From Limibacterium fermenti (GTDB taxonomy: Bacteria; Bacteroidota; Bacteroidia; Bacteroidales; Dysgonomonadaceae), in contig NZ_CP159486.1 of NCBI RefSeq assembly GCF_041902845.1, positions 1,488,001 through 1,552,000 of the forward strand: a DNA stretch of 64,000 nucleotides. The letters run 5' to 3'. Each line of letters begins with the position of its first letter. The stretch's first letter is position 1. The notes below the pieces were generated by a model, which saw only the letters and a program-made list of their open reading frames with translations, searched no databases and was not told where the DNA came from. The position numbers and the translations under genes are program-made. This document shows positions 33,378 through 41,731 of the stretch, piece after piece.

Positions 33378-34579
33378 TCTTTTTTAGAAGATGGTGTGCC
33401 GAAAACGTTCTTTACTGCATCCAGATATTGATATTTCCAAATAGTGTCCGGTTCCAGATAGCTGCCTTCCGACCATTCGTTCCATGCATTGATCGTCACT
33501 ATTTTGGGTTGTATGTTGTTTTTATCGATAAACTCTTTGGCTTTGACAAGATATTTCTCGAATTTTTGCGGAGTGGAATTGGTAATATAACCCGTTTTGA
33601 AGGGAAATCTGGGGTTGGCATCCCAACTAACCGTTATGTTCGGGTAATAGGTCATGGAAAAATCTTTCCCGAATTTGTTCCACATATTCGTTGAAGCATC
33701 ACCCCATACTTCATAATCCCCATCGGGATTTTGCAGGTGAGCCCAGCAATAATTCGTCAGGCTTTTGAATCCGAAATACGACAATACTTCGCTCTGGCTT
33801 TGAATGCTGTCGCCGGGTACGCCTTCAATCGAGCTTGGTAGCGCTTCCCATAAGATACTTTGCAGATGCAGTCCTGGAAATCCGGCCTCTTTGGTTTTTT
33901 GTGTGAAATAATCCAACGCTTCCTTTGTTTGTTCGGGGCCTCCCAAGCCGTTGATGAGCGTGTTCAGTTCGTAGATGCAGAAGACCGGTTCGTCGTTTAT
34001 TTTGTAATAGGACGGGTCTTTGAAATATTGATTGATCACTCTGTTCACCACGATATTGAATTGTTCGCGATCTACTTCGCCGTCCCAGATGACCGAGTCT
34101 TTACGCGGATTATCCACATCCCAGTAAGTGGTCGCATCGTGATTCGCCCACATCAGATAGAAGTTCATGCGCCCGTTGTTGGCTTTCAGAAAGCCGTTAT
34201 TGATGCAATCCTCCAGGAAGGGTTGTTTATCGAACCAGTACCAGTCGAAGATAAAAGTATTCACTCCATATTCTAAGGCGGTCTCTATCTTTTTATCCAT
34301 ATCTTCGGGATTTGCCTCATTCTGGTAACCCCATAAAGGGACTTTCGGCTGTCGGTGTCCTTCTTCCTTCGCTTTGGCATTATAAATGATTTCCCATTCA
34401 CCTTTCTTTTCCGGAAAGAGGAATTCTGCGCGAGGTTCGTAGTGGTAAGCCGGCCAATAGAATGCCGCGACGGTGTATTCCGGCGTTTCTTGATTTTTCT
34501 TATGATTATTTTTACAGGCGGGTAATAAAAAAAATGCCGGTATTAAGAAAATCGCAAAAAATAATGTTTTGTAGTTCAT
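33374..34579 (-). CDS. WbsX/GH99-like lipoprotein
   Basis: A 401-residue lipoprotein (lipobox around LLPACKNN) made of one TIM-barrel domain matching the WbsX family: AAFYWPAYHYEPRAE at the start, VPLWGYQNEANPEDMDKKIETA, TFIFDWYWFDKQPF and the C-terminal IVTINAWNEWSEGSYLEPD with the WNEW motif. Although some relatives are annotated as glycosyltransferases, the signal sequence and locus context point to a surface or periplasmic glycoside hydrolase. It is translationally coupled to the downstream WbsX-CBM9 gene by ATGA overlap and has its own promoter candidate at 34663-34670. Confidence 0.8.
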   Translation of the reverse strand: MNYKTLFFAIFLIPAFFLLPACKNNHKKNQETPEYTVAAFYWPAYHYEPRAEFLFPEKKGEWEIIYNAKAKEEGHRQPKVPLWGYQNEANPEDMDKKIETALEYGVNTFIFDWYWFDKQPFLEDCINNGFLKANNGRMNFYLMWANHDATTYWDVDNPRKDSVIWDGEVDREQFNIVVNRVINQYFKDPSYYKINDEPVFCIYELNTLINGLGGPEQTKEALDYFTQKTKEAGFPGLHLQSILWEALPSSIEGVPGDSIQSQSEVLSYFGFKSLTNYCWAHLQNPDGDYEVWGDASTNMWNKFGKDFSMTYYPNITVSWDANPRFPFKTGYITNSTPQKFEKYLVKAKEFIDKNNIQPKIVTINAWNEWSEGSYLEPDTIWKYQYLDAVKNVFGTPSSKKE

Positions 34580-34662
34580 GCCATGCTTATGTTTTTAATT
34601 TATTTCTTTGATAATTGAATGTTGTAAAACGCTGGTATCATAGTTCTTTTTATTGAACGACG

Positions 34663-34670
34663 CAAAAATA
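34663..34670 (-). promoter_or_regulatory. Bacteroidetes -7 box (TATTTTTG), internal promoter of the locus
   Basis: CAAAAATA on the plus strand is a perfect TAnnTTTG on the minus strand, in the 168-base gap before the WbsX gene. A TTTG occurs further upstream (34695-34698) at a spacing longer than standard. It could drive the block WbsX, WbsX-CBM9, GH78-like and GH20 separately. Confidence 0.45.
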
Positions 34671-34747
34671 AGGATTACAATCGAATATATATTGCAAAAA
34701 ATGATACAAATACTACGATTTTTGATAAGCCGGTTTTTTTGACTTTG

Positions 34748-35797
34748 TTATTTTCGTGCTTTTAATATGGCGCCATACTCATCCAATACGGCGATTGTTT
34801 CATTTTCACCGTATAAATCAAAATAGTTTTGATGCAACATCCATGTAGCGAACGTTGTAAAAGAATCTATGCCTAATTTTCTATATATTTCAACATCCCG
34901 TTTGCAATAGCCGGCATTCCAAGGGATTTTACGCCATTCATTTCTTTTCCAGTTTGAAAACATGGACGCGTCCAACCAATATTCCAGTATGCATGCGGTT
35001 TCTTTTGAAAAAACCGTTAGATTTTCTTTTAATGCTTCGTATTGTTCAGATGGCAATGGATTCACATAATTGCGGCCAATGGGTGCAAATTCAAGAAATA
35101 TTCCTTTTTCGGGTGTAATTATTTTCGGTGCGTTTAAAGTACTCGCATAAGCTAAGTGAGCCAAAGTGGCTTTTGGATTGATTTTGCGAATGATCTTCAA
35201 CATTCTGTTCTCGTAAATTAAGGCTTGATCGCTCGGTGAATATATTTTACATTTTTCACAATGACAAAATCCATCGTATGAATCATCTGTCCAAAAAAAA
35301 TAACGGTTTGTAGTAGGTTTGATCCATTTGAGCAATTCCGTCATATTCCTTTCTATAATATCCCATGCTTCGTCGGAAGAGAAACACATATTCCAGTCAG
35401 TCGTTCTTATTCCATTTGTATCGACACGAAAATATTCAGGATGATCCTTAAACAATGTACGGGTAAGAATTTCTTGTAATACATGACATTCATATTCAAT
35501 ATCTATGTTATTTACCTTACATAAATTCATGAATAACTTACCTTCATTGCTTTCAAGGAATAATCGAAGGCTGTCTAAATTTTCCGTTATGCTGTTGGAA
35601 TGTATTCCTATTAGATTGATGTCTGCTTCTTTCAAAATAGCAATCGTTTTTTCAGCTCCGATAGAAAGGATATCGCTCGGATAAAGAACGACGCCCCGGA
35701 AACTCTTTTTTGAAGGGATATCTTTATTATTGCTACAGAAAATGTTGAATGCTATAAACAAAAAGATAATTGTGATTGAAGTTGTTCTATTTTGCAT
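34748..35797 (-). CDS. DUF4838 family protein (GH163-type candidate)
   Basis: A 349-residue exported protein with the DUF4838 pattern: YFFWTDDSYDGFCHCEKCK with a CxxC pair, DQALIYENRMLKIIRKINP and LAHLAYASTLNAPK. Members of DUF4838 have been assigned to CAZy family GH163, endo-beta-N-acetylglucosaminidases acting on glycans; that activity here is inferred. ATG 35797 starts a signal peptide or lipoprotein leader (TSITIIFLFIAFNIFCSNN) and lies seven bases after the GH78 stop; the longer frame would overlap GH78 by about 70 bases. Its DNA looks more AT-rich than the flanking enzyme genes, suggesting separate acquisition. At about 350 residues it is at the short end for the family. Confidence 0.72.
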   Translation of the reverse strand: MQNRTTSITIIFLFIAFNIFCSNNKDIPSKKSFRGVVLYPSDILSIGAEKTIAILKEADINLIGIHSNSITENLDSLRLFLESNEGKLFMNLCKVNNIDIEYECHVLQEILTRTLFKDHPEYFRVDTNGIRTTDWNMCFSSDEAWDIIERNMTELLKWIKPTTNRYFFWTDDSYDGFCHCEKCKIYSPSDQALIYENRMLKIIRKINPKATLAHLAYASTLNAPKIITPEKGIFLEFAPIGRNYVNPLPSEQYEALKENLTVFSKETACILEYWLDASMFSNWKRNEWRKIPWNAGYCKRDVEIYRKLGIDSFTTFATWMLHQNYFDLYGENETIAVLDEYGAILKARK

Positions 35798-35804
35798 ATC
35801 GTTT

Positions 35805-38639
35805 TTACTTTTGACTATAAATATGAAAATGACCGGAAGGAAACTTGTAACTGACATTTCCTGGGGTCGATTCAATCCGTGAGAAGTTGCAATCTTCCAA
35901 TTTTTTCCCGTTAACCGTAAATACTCCGTCGAAAGGAAATGTTACCAGTCCGGTTGAATTGGGCGGAATGGTAATTTCCCAGTCGAATCTGTTTTTTTCT
36001 TTTTTCCAACTGCTTATCACTTCGCCGAAGGGGGAACGAATACTGGCTTTCGCCCAAGGCAGGTAATCGCAGAATAAAGGTTGGAAGCGAATGACCTTAA
36101 ATCCGTAACCGGCAGAATCGGGGCGTATGCCGGCGATATCTTCAAAGAAGGAAACATCGAAACCTGCCTGCATCGGATGGTTATAGGATGCTTCCGCAGC
36201 CGACTTCCGTGTAATTTCGTTAACCGGCAAGATTTCCCATAGCGATGTGGCTTGTGCCGATTTCCACATCCACTCGAAACTGTTTTCCCCTTTTTTCGTA
36301 AACATATTCCATGCAGCCTGAGCGTTTTCATTTCGGGCGAGCATACTTCCCATCCGGCACAATCCGAATATTCCACAATACATAAACCCTTCACTTTTTT
36401 CATTCATATTCCGGACAATGGCATCCGCGACGGCTTCTTCGTCTCCCGAAGGGACGAATCCTAAATCGAGAGCCATGGCATCTGCTGTCTGCGTCCCGAA
36501 AGTCTTGTTCATGGGATCGTACATCGTTGCGATGATTTCATGCGCTATTTCTTCTTTTTTTGCCCCAAATGTTTTTGCATCGCTTTCTTTTCCCAGTAAA
36601 CGGGCAACCTGTTCCATAATATGGGTATCGAGATAATGAAAAGCCGTGGAAGTAAATTCAACGAGGGGATTGTCTGCCGATTGATACGTAGGTAGGCACC
36701 AGTCGCCAAGTCCTTGATAAACAATGGACGTTGTTTCCGGATTGTATTTTTTTGTTCGTTCTTTATTTTTTGCTAACGATTCCACATATTCCGTCCATTG
36801 CTTCATCAACGGGTAATACTCCTCGAGTATTTTCCGGTTCCCGTAATACACATACATCCACCACGGGAGTTGTACCAACACTGTACCCCAATCCGGGGAG
36901 GCCACTCCGCAAAGGCGTTTTCCCGGAGCGATCATATAGGGTATTCCGGCCGGTTTATCCTCAAAATAGAAAGTGTTGTTATATCTTTCATGAAACAAGG
37001 TGTTTTTTTCTTCTTTTGAAGCGCCTGAACGGATATCTTCAAGATATTTTTGCCAAAAATTATCCATTTGAAAATTCAGAGCAGCCATTTTTACGTAGGC
37101 ATGGACATCGCCCAACCATCCGCACTTCTCTCTCGTGGGACAATCGGTCGGTATACCGTGAAGATTACTTTTGACGGTTCGTACCGCCATCTCGTGCAAC
37201 GTGTTAATTTGCTCATCGGCGCATTCAAAAGTGCCGCTGTTTTCTACATCGGAATGAACCGTCACCAGTTTGAGGGTTGTTTCATTCGGCTCTTCTGAAA
37301 TTCCGGAGAGTTCGGCATACCGGTAACCGTGATAAGTGAATCGTGGCGACCAGCGTTCTATCGAACCTCCTTTGCAGGTATATTCGTCTTGGAATATGCG
37401 GCCTTGGTGAATCCAGCCGGTGGATTCAAAATCCAAACTCCCGGTTGTATCGACTTCTTCGGAAAAACGGATGGTGATGTGTGTGCCTTCAGGTTGCTGA
37501 ACCTCTAATAGCGGAATGCCCGCTACGTTCACGCCAAAATCATAAATCCAGTTGCCGAATGGGTCTTGCCAAATTTTTTTCGCCGATAGGACTTCTTTTT
37601 TTCGGATGGGTTCTATCAGTTGAGGCATCAAGCGGGAAGGTGTGTTTTCCGACGCCGGCAACGCGGGTTGCCATCCGTCGGTTGACATGCCCGGCATATT
37701 CCAATTTTTTATTTCCCGGCGGGAATCATAACTTTCCCCTAGGTAAATATTTGTTTCGCAAACAGGACCTTCTTTCCACATCCAGCTTTCATCGCTTCCC
37801 AATATCCTGCGGCTACCGTCCTTATAAAACATCACAAGCTGAAGCCGAAACATCGGGTCGCCGTATGAAAGGCCTCCCCAGGCTTTGTCTTGTGAGAACC
37901 ATCCGTTGCCAAGCATAACTCCTATACAGTTACTCTCTTTTTGCAGGTATTCCGTTACATCGAATGCGCTATATAAAGCATATTGTTCGTAATTGGTTTG
38001 TGCCGGATCCAAGAAACGGGTAGAGTCGACGTTTTGTCCGTTCAGATAGAGCTCGCCAGCGCCTAAACCGCAGAAATAAGCGATTGCTTTTGTCGGAAGT
38101 TTGTCGTTTAATTCAAATGCCTTCCTAAAATAAGGCAGAGGCTGTTCTTTAGAGTAAGGGTACGTTATCCATTTTGCCATCCATAATGTTTCGCTTAACA
38201 GTCCGATAGAAAAATACGCAGGATCGCTCCAGCGGCTAACTTTACCGGAGTTATCCCAAATTCTTACCCGCCAGTAATAAGGGGTCGCTTCTTTCAAGGA
38301 TAATTCCGGCTTGATATTGAATTGTTTGTCGGAGAGTTGTTTTCCCGACTTCCACACGTCCGCTTTTCCTTTTTGAAGCAAATCTCTACGGGACGCTATT
38401 TCAATTTCCCAGGCAGTTTGAGAAACACCTTCCTCCGAAGTTTTTATTTCCCAGCTTAATAACGGAAAATCAACCCCTTCAGGGTCGGTTAAATTGTGGC
38501 ATCGCAGTTCATCAATAACGATATTCTGATATACTTTTGTTTGCCATGATGAAATCGATAGAACCATGATCACAAAAAGAATAAAACGGATTTGATAACG
38601 TAATCTACTGGAGCGCAAGTTTTGAATTTTTCTATACAT
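35805..38639 (-). CDS. Alpha-L-rhamnosidase, GH78
   Basis: A full-length 944-residue GH78 enzyme that hydrolyses terminal alpha-L-rhamnosides. Order: hydrophobic export signal (about 17-35), fibronectin-like N-terminal domain (LRCHNLTDPEGVDFPLLSWE), Bac_rhamnosid_N with AYFCGLGAGELYLNGQNVD, the central beta domain (IYDFGVNVAG), then the (alpha/alpha)6 barrel with IPTDCPTREKCGWLGDVHAY carrying the catalytic acid region. It continues through ATSLWE and a SYNHPMQAG segment to the C-terminal beta domain. It starts 31 bases after the stop of the unassigned large protein and is followed closely by the DUF4838 gene, so all three are probably one transcript. Confidence 0.94.
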   Translation of the reverse strand: MYRKIQNLRSSRLRYQIRFILFVIMVLSISSWQTKVYQNIVIDELRCHNLTDPEGVDFPLLSWEIKTSEEGVSQTAWEIEIASRRDLLQKGKADVWKSGKQLSDKQFNIKPELSLKEATPYYWRVRIWDNSGKVSRWSDPAYFSIGLLSETLWMAKWITYPYSKEQPLPYFRKAFELNDKLPTKAIAYFCGLGAGELYLNGQNVDSTRFLDPAQTNYEQYALYSAFDVTEYLQKESNCIGVMLGNGWFSQDKAWGGLSYGDPMFRLQLVMFYKDGSRRILGSDESWMWKEGPVCETNIYLGESYDSRREIKNWNMPGMSTDGWQPALPASENTPSRLMPQLIEPIRKKEVLSAKKIWQDPFGNWIYDFGVNVAGIPLLEVQQPEGTHITIRFSEEVDTTGSLDFESTGWIHQGRIFQDEYTCKGGSIERWSPRFTYHGYRYAELSGISEEPNETTLKLVTVHSDVENSGTFECADEQINTLHEMAVRTVKSNLHGIPTDCPTREKCGWLGDVHAYVKMAALNFQMDNFWQKYLEDIRSGASKEEKNTLFHERYNNTFYFEDKPAGIPYMIAPGKRLCGVASPDWGTVLVQLPWWMYVYYGNRKILEEYYPLMKQWTEYVESLAKNKERTKKYNPETTSIVYQGLGDWCLPTYQSADNPLVEFTSTAFHYLDTHIMEQVARLLGKESDAKTFGAKKEEIAHEIIATMYDPMNKTFGTQTADAMALDLGFVPSGDEEAVADAIVRNMNEKSEGFMYCGIFGLCRMGSMLARNENAQAAWNMFTKKGENSFEWMWKSAQATSLWEILPVNEITRKSAAEASYNHPMQAGFDVSFFEDIAGIRPDSAGYGFKVIRFQPLFCDYLPWAKASIRSPFGEVISSWKKEKNRFDWEITIPPNSTGLVTFPFDGVFTVNGKKLEDCNFSRIESTPGNVSYKFPSGHFHIYSQK

Positions 38640-38670
38640 GAGAATTTCGGATTATTATGAATTAACTATG

Positions 38671-41514
38671 TTAGCGTGTTACTTGGAGCCATTTTCCCGA
38701 GAGTGAGCCGTCAATTTCGAGCAACAACGACTCTCCCTTCACTTCCGAAGGAATAATCTTTTCACCCAATTTCACGACGGGTGATTTTCCGCCTGCCGCG
38801 ATGGGCAATCTAACATGACCTGTCCCCGTGATCTGTATTTGGTAAACAGTTCCTTTATCATTTGTTTCGGGAATGAAGACAATTTTCGTAAGCGGTTGCT
38901 CAGCGAAGGAATATTTATGACCATCAATTACGATATCCTTACAATGGCTACCGATAAAGGCTGTCAGACGGTTATTATTGCCAGTTCTGAAAGCCATTGA
39001 AAGTTTTCCATTGTATGTGATTCTGTGTCCGTTGATAGCTATATTGTTAAGATCAATGATGTCGGTAGGTAATGGGTTGTCAGCGAGAGCTTGTGCATCT
39101 TTTTCGGCATTCCGGGAGAATCCTCCTTCCCAATTTTCGCAATGTGTGCGATAATGTCGTACTACCATCGTTGTGGTATTTGGAAATGCGGTTACGAAGT
39201 AAGCGGAAGTACGCGACACCACTGAAGGGTTATCGTTAACGCCCGTCACGCGTCCTGTAGCGGGATATGCATCGGCTGCATGAAGCAGTTCGAACAAGGT
39301 GCGCGTTTCGTAACCGAGGCTCTGCGACTGATCATCACGCGGACGGTATCCAAGATAGTAGAATGTCCCTTTTCCATGATCGGTTTTTACTCCGACGATT
39401 TTACCGTCACATAGTGCGACGACTTCATTATCATTGGAGTCTACCGGATAGATCCGGTCCACGAGAAAATCGGTCAGAATGGTTTGTGGTGGAACAGCAG
39501 AGAAACTTTCCTTGAAAGTGATTTCCTTGCCCGTTGCGATTTCACCCATATAGTTGTCGTATTGGTAGCTAATTCCCGCCAGTTGTTGCCATTGCGCCGT
39601 ACAATCGAGTCCTTCCGAGTCGAGCAACGGTGGAGGGCCGAACCAGAGCACTTTACCTCCATTTTTCATAAACTGCGCCAGCATATCGAGTAGTCCTTTT
39701 TCCGGTAAGGGTTCAAAAAGCACAACCAATGTGCCGTAGGTTTTGTCTTTTACCTTTAATTTGCCATCAACCGATGCCTCGCCCATTTCTACCAATTTTT
39801 CGGCGGTAAGATAGTTGGTATAGCCATATTGGGTAATCCAACTGCCGAAGCGTTCTTCTACCGCTACCAAACTCAAGGGATAGAGTGTCAACACATCCAC
39901 ATCACGGTGAACACCTCCTGTGATCATAGAGATGTCGCGGGGCGGCTGGGCGCCGAAAGCATAGTCGATGGCCATCCGGCGTTCCAGCGCCTTGTCAGGG
40001 AACCCCCAAGCTGCCGCATAAGCGCTCGGGTATTTGTTGATCACTCCGATAGATGCGGCCATCGCCGCACCATAATAGTTGCGATCGCTCCAGCCACATT
40101 CCGCGAAATCATTACCGGTTGGTTGCAAGTATTCACCCCACTTGAAATAGTCGTAACAAGCCGCCGCCGCTTGGTGTACCGTGTTACTCCACACGAAATT
40201 AGACGTATATTCGTATTGCGAGGGGAATCCGGGCAACCTTTCCGTGTTCCACAGATCAATAGTCGGGCTTTCGGCCCAGGAAGCATGTGCGCCGGTTTTC
40301 AACTCGCGTTTGAACAATGACTCGCCGTATGTTTTCGCCTCCTTGAACAGGTCAACGACTCCGTTGTTCAACAATTTATAGTAACGGTCGCGCAACAGGA
40401 ACGTCCGGTGAATGTCTTCCGGTTCCGGTCCCATCACGTACTGCACGTTGAGTACTGAATGGGCGAACGGCTCGAAATTGGGCGCGCCGTAAACGAAATA
40501 AAGCAGGTATTTGTCCTCGAACGGCTGCCCGAATTTTCGGGAGTACGTTTCAGCCATGCTTCTTGTGAGATAACGTTCGGCAAACTGTCCGTTCTCGTGG
40601 TGACTGAAATAGCTCCAGTCTTGCTGGATATGCATTTCGTCGGAGTACAGCGCCGTCAGGTTCACACCTTTATCGTAGTATTTTTTCATCAATGCCTTGA
40701 GAAAAATCGGCGCATCATCGTTGAAATAATCCATTTCTTGAGTTTCATATTCGAGCATAACCATTACCCGGTCGTACCCAGACACACAGGGCTCTTCACC
40801 AGAAACGTGCAGCAGGCGCATCTCAATGCTCTGTCCTATCCCATGCGTAGCATAGGTCATTGTATCGGTTGATTCGTACTCCACTTGAGTCAAAGGCACT
40901 ATGTTCTCCGGCTTAACCACACGATAGGGAATGTGTCCGCCGCTTTCTTTAAAGGCATAAGCTTTGACGCTTTTCAACTTTACAGGCGATTTGCCTTTGT
41001 TGTTGGTCCAGTAAAGCTGCTGCCAGATAGGAAGGTTGAACTTACCAGTATTGGCATCCCTAAATCCTACTTTGTAAGCCAGCCAGCGTCCGCTGTTACC
41101 AGTCTGTTTTTTATATGCATGTCCCAGTTCTATAGGACTAAGCAGGCTCAAACACAATCCAAGGTCGTATCGCTTCGCAAAGTCGCTTACGATCTTGATT
41201 TTATCCACATATTCCTCCATATCGGGTGTCAACTGCCGTTCAATTCCCGAATCATTGCGGTATTGCCTGAAAAATTCGTCGAAAGCGACGATTAATTCTT
41301 CAGACCCACGTCTACTATTCTCTTCACAAATTTGTCTCAAACTTCGGATGTCCTTATTGTATCCGATAGATAAGTCTATCTCCTTGTCGGGATCAATCAA
41401 GTCTGTTAATTGTTGATCGCTGGTGAGGATAATTGATTGAGCCCAAATCGATAATCCACTTCCACAGAGGGATCCTAACACACATATTAAAAAGAAAGTT
41501 TTTATTACCTTCAT
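38671..41514 (-). CDS. Large secreted protein, putative novel glycoside hydrolase
   Basis: A 947-residue exported protein (signal MKVIKTFFLICVLGSLCGSGLSIWAQ) that I cannot assign to a family. The N-terminal half looks like a TIM barrel, with LSLLSPIELGHAYK and, later, TALYSDEMHIQQDW, where the glutamate after SD could be catalytic. The middle has a Rossmann/GATase-like segment (TYGTLVVLFEPLPEKGLLDMLAQFMKN..GGKVLWFGPPP) like the trimerisation domain of GH42 beta-galactosidases, and the C-terminus is beta-rich. That layout suggests a GH42-like or clan GH-A enzyme. ATG 41514 is preferred because it starts the signal peptide and lies about 50 bases after a -7 box. The DNA is more GC-rich than the neighbouring susCD genes. 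Confidence 0.6.
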   Translation of the reverse strand: MKVIKTFFLICVLGSLCGSGLSIWAQSIILTSDQQLTDLIDPDKEIDLSIGYNKDIRSLRQICEENSRRGSEELIVAFDEFFRQYRNDSGIERQLTPDMEEYVDKIKIVSDFAKRYDLGLCLSLLSPIELGHAYKKQTGNSGRWLAYKVGFRDANTGKFNLPIWQQLYWTNNKGKSPVKLKSVKAYAFKESGGHIPYRVVKPENIVPLTQVEYESTDTMTYATHGIGQSIEMRLLHVSGEEPCVSGYDRVMVMLEYETQEMDYFNDDAPIFLKALMKKYYDKGVNLTALYSDEMHIQQDWSYFSHHENGQFAERYLTRSMAETYSRKFGQPFEDKYLLYFVYGAPNFEPFAHSVLNVQYVMGPEPEDIHRTFLLRDRYYKLLNNGVVDLFKEAKTYGESLFKRELKTGAHASWAESPTIDLWNTERLPGFPSQYEYTSNFVWSNTVHQAAAACYDYFKWGEYLQPTGNDFAECGWSDRNYYGAAMAASIGVINKYPSAYAAAWGFPDKALERRMAIDYAFGAQPPRDISMITGGVHRDVDVLTLYPLSLVAVEERFGSWITQYGYTNYLTAEKLVEMGEASVDGKLKVKDKTYGTLVVLFEPLPEKGLLDMLAQFMKNGGKVLWFGPPPLLDSEGLDCTAQWQQLAGISYQYDNYMGEIATGKEITFKESFSAVPPQTILTDFLVDRIYPVDSNDNEVVALCDGKIVGVKTDHGKGTFYYLGYRPRDDQSQSLGYETRTLFELLHAADAYPATGRVTGVNDNPSVVSRTSAYFVTAFPNTTTMVVRHYRTHCENWEGGFSRNAEKDAQALADNPLPTDIIDLNNIAINGHRITYNGKLSMAFRTGNNNRLTAFIGSHCKDIVIDGHKYSFAEQPLTKIVFIPETNDKGTVYQIQITGTGHVRLPIAAGGKSPVVKLGEKIIPSEVKGESLLLEIDGSLSGKWLQVTR

Positions 41515-41570
41515 AATTGAATTATGGATAGTTGGTTCCACTGAAAAGCATTGAGATGTTTCATTTTTTC

Positions 41571-41578
41571 CAAATATA
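41571..41578 (-). promoter_or_regulatory. Bacteroidetes -7 box (TATATTTG) before the enzyme block
   Basis: CAAATATA on the plus strand reads TATATTTG toward the gene starting at 41514. A TTTG (41605-41602 on the minus strand) lies 23 bases upstream, slightly further than standard. With the hairpin at 41690-41724 it suggests that the enzyme genes are expressed partly independently of susCD. Confidence 0.5.
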
Positions 41579-41689
41579 GGCAAGATCGTCTAACTACTTA
41601 GCAAAATCTTGTAGGAAGTTGATATTCTTTTCCAACAACCCTATCGTTTTTTTCCAAAATTTTCAGAGTTCTCGGAATGTATGTCCGGA

Positions 41690-41724
41690 TTCATCTAAGT
41701 TTTGATTAAAAAATATTAGATGAA
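41690..41724 (-). terminator. Hairpin after the second susD gene
   Basis: TTCATCTAA and TTAGATGAA form a perfect 9-bp stem around a 17-base A/T loop, eight bases past the susD stop. It may end or attenuate the susCD message, giving higher expression of the transport genes than of the enzymes. No U tract follows directly, so strength is uncertain. Confidence 0.4.
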
Positions 41725-41731
41725 ACAAGTA

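Noticed and set aside
33374..34579. WbsX protein as an O-antigen glycosyltransferase
   Set aside because: A lipoprotein signal and a position among exported glycosidases make a secreted hydrolase role more likely.
34748..35875. Longer start for the DUF4838 gene at 35875
   Set aside because: It would overlap GH78 by about 70 bases and place the export signal internally; ATG 35797 directly starts the signal peptide.
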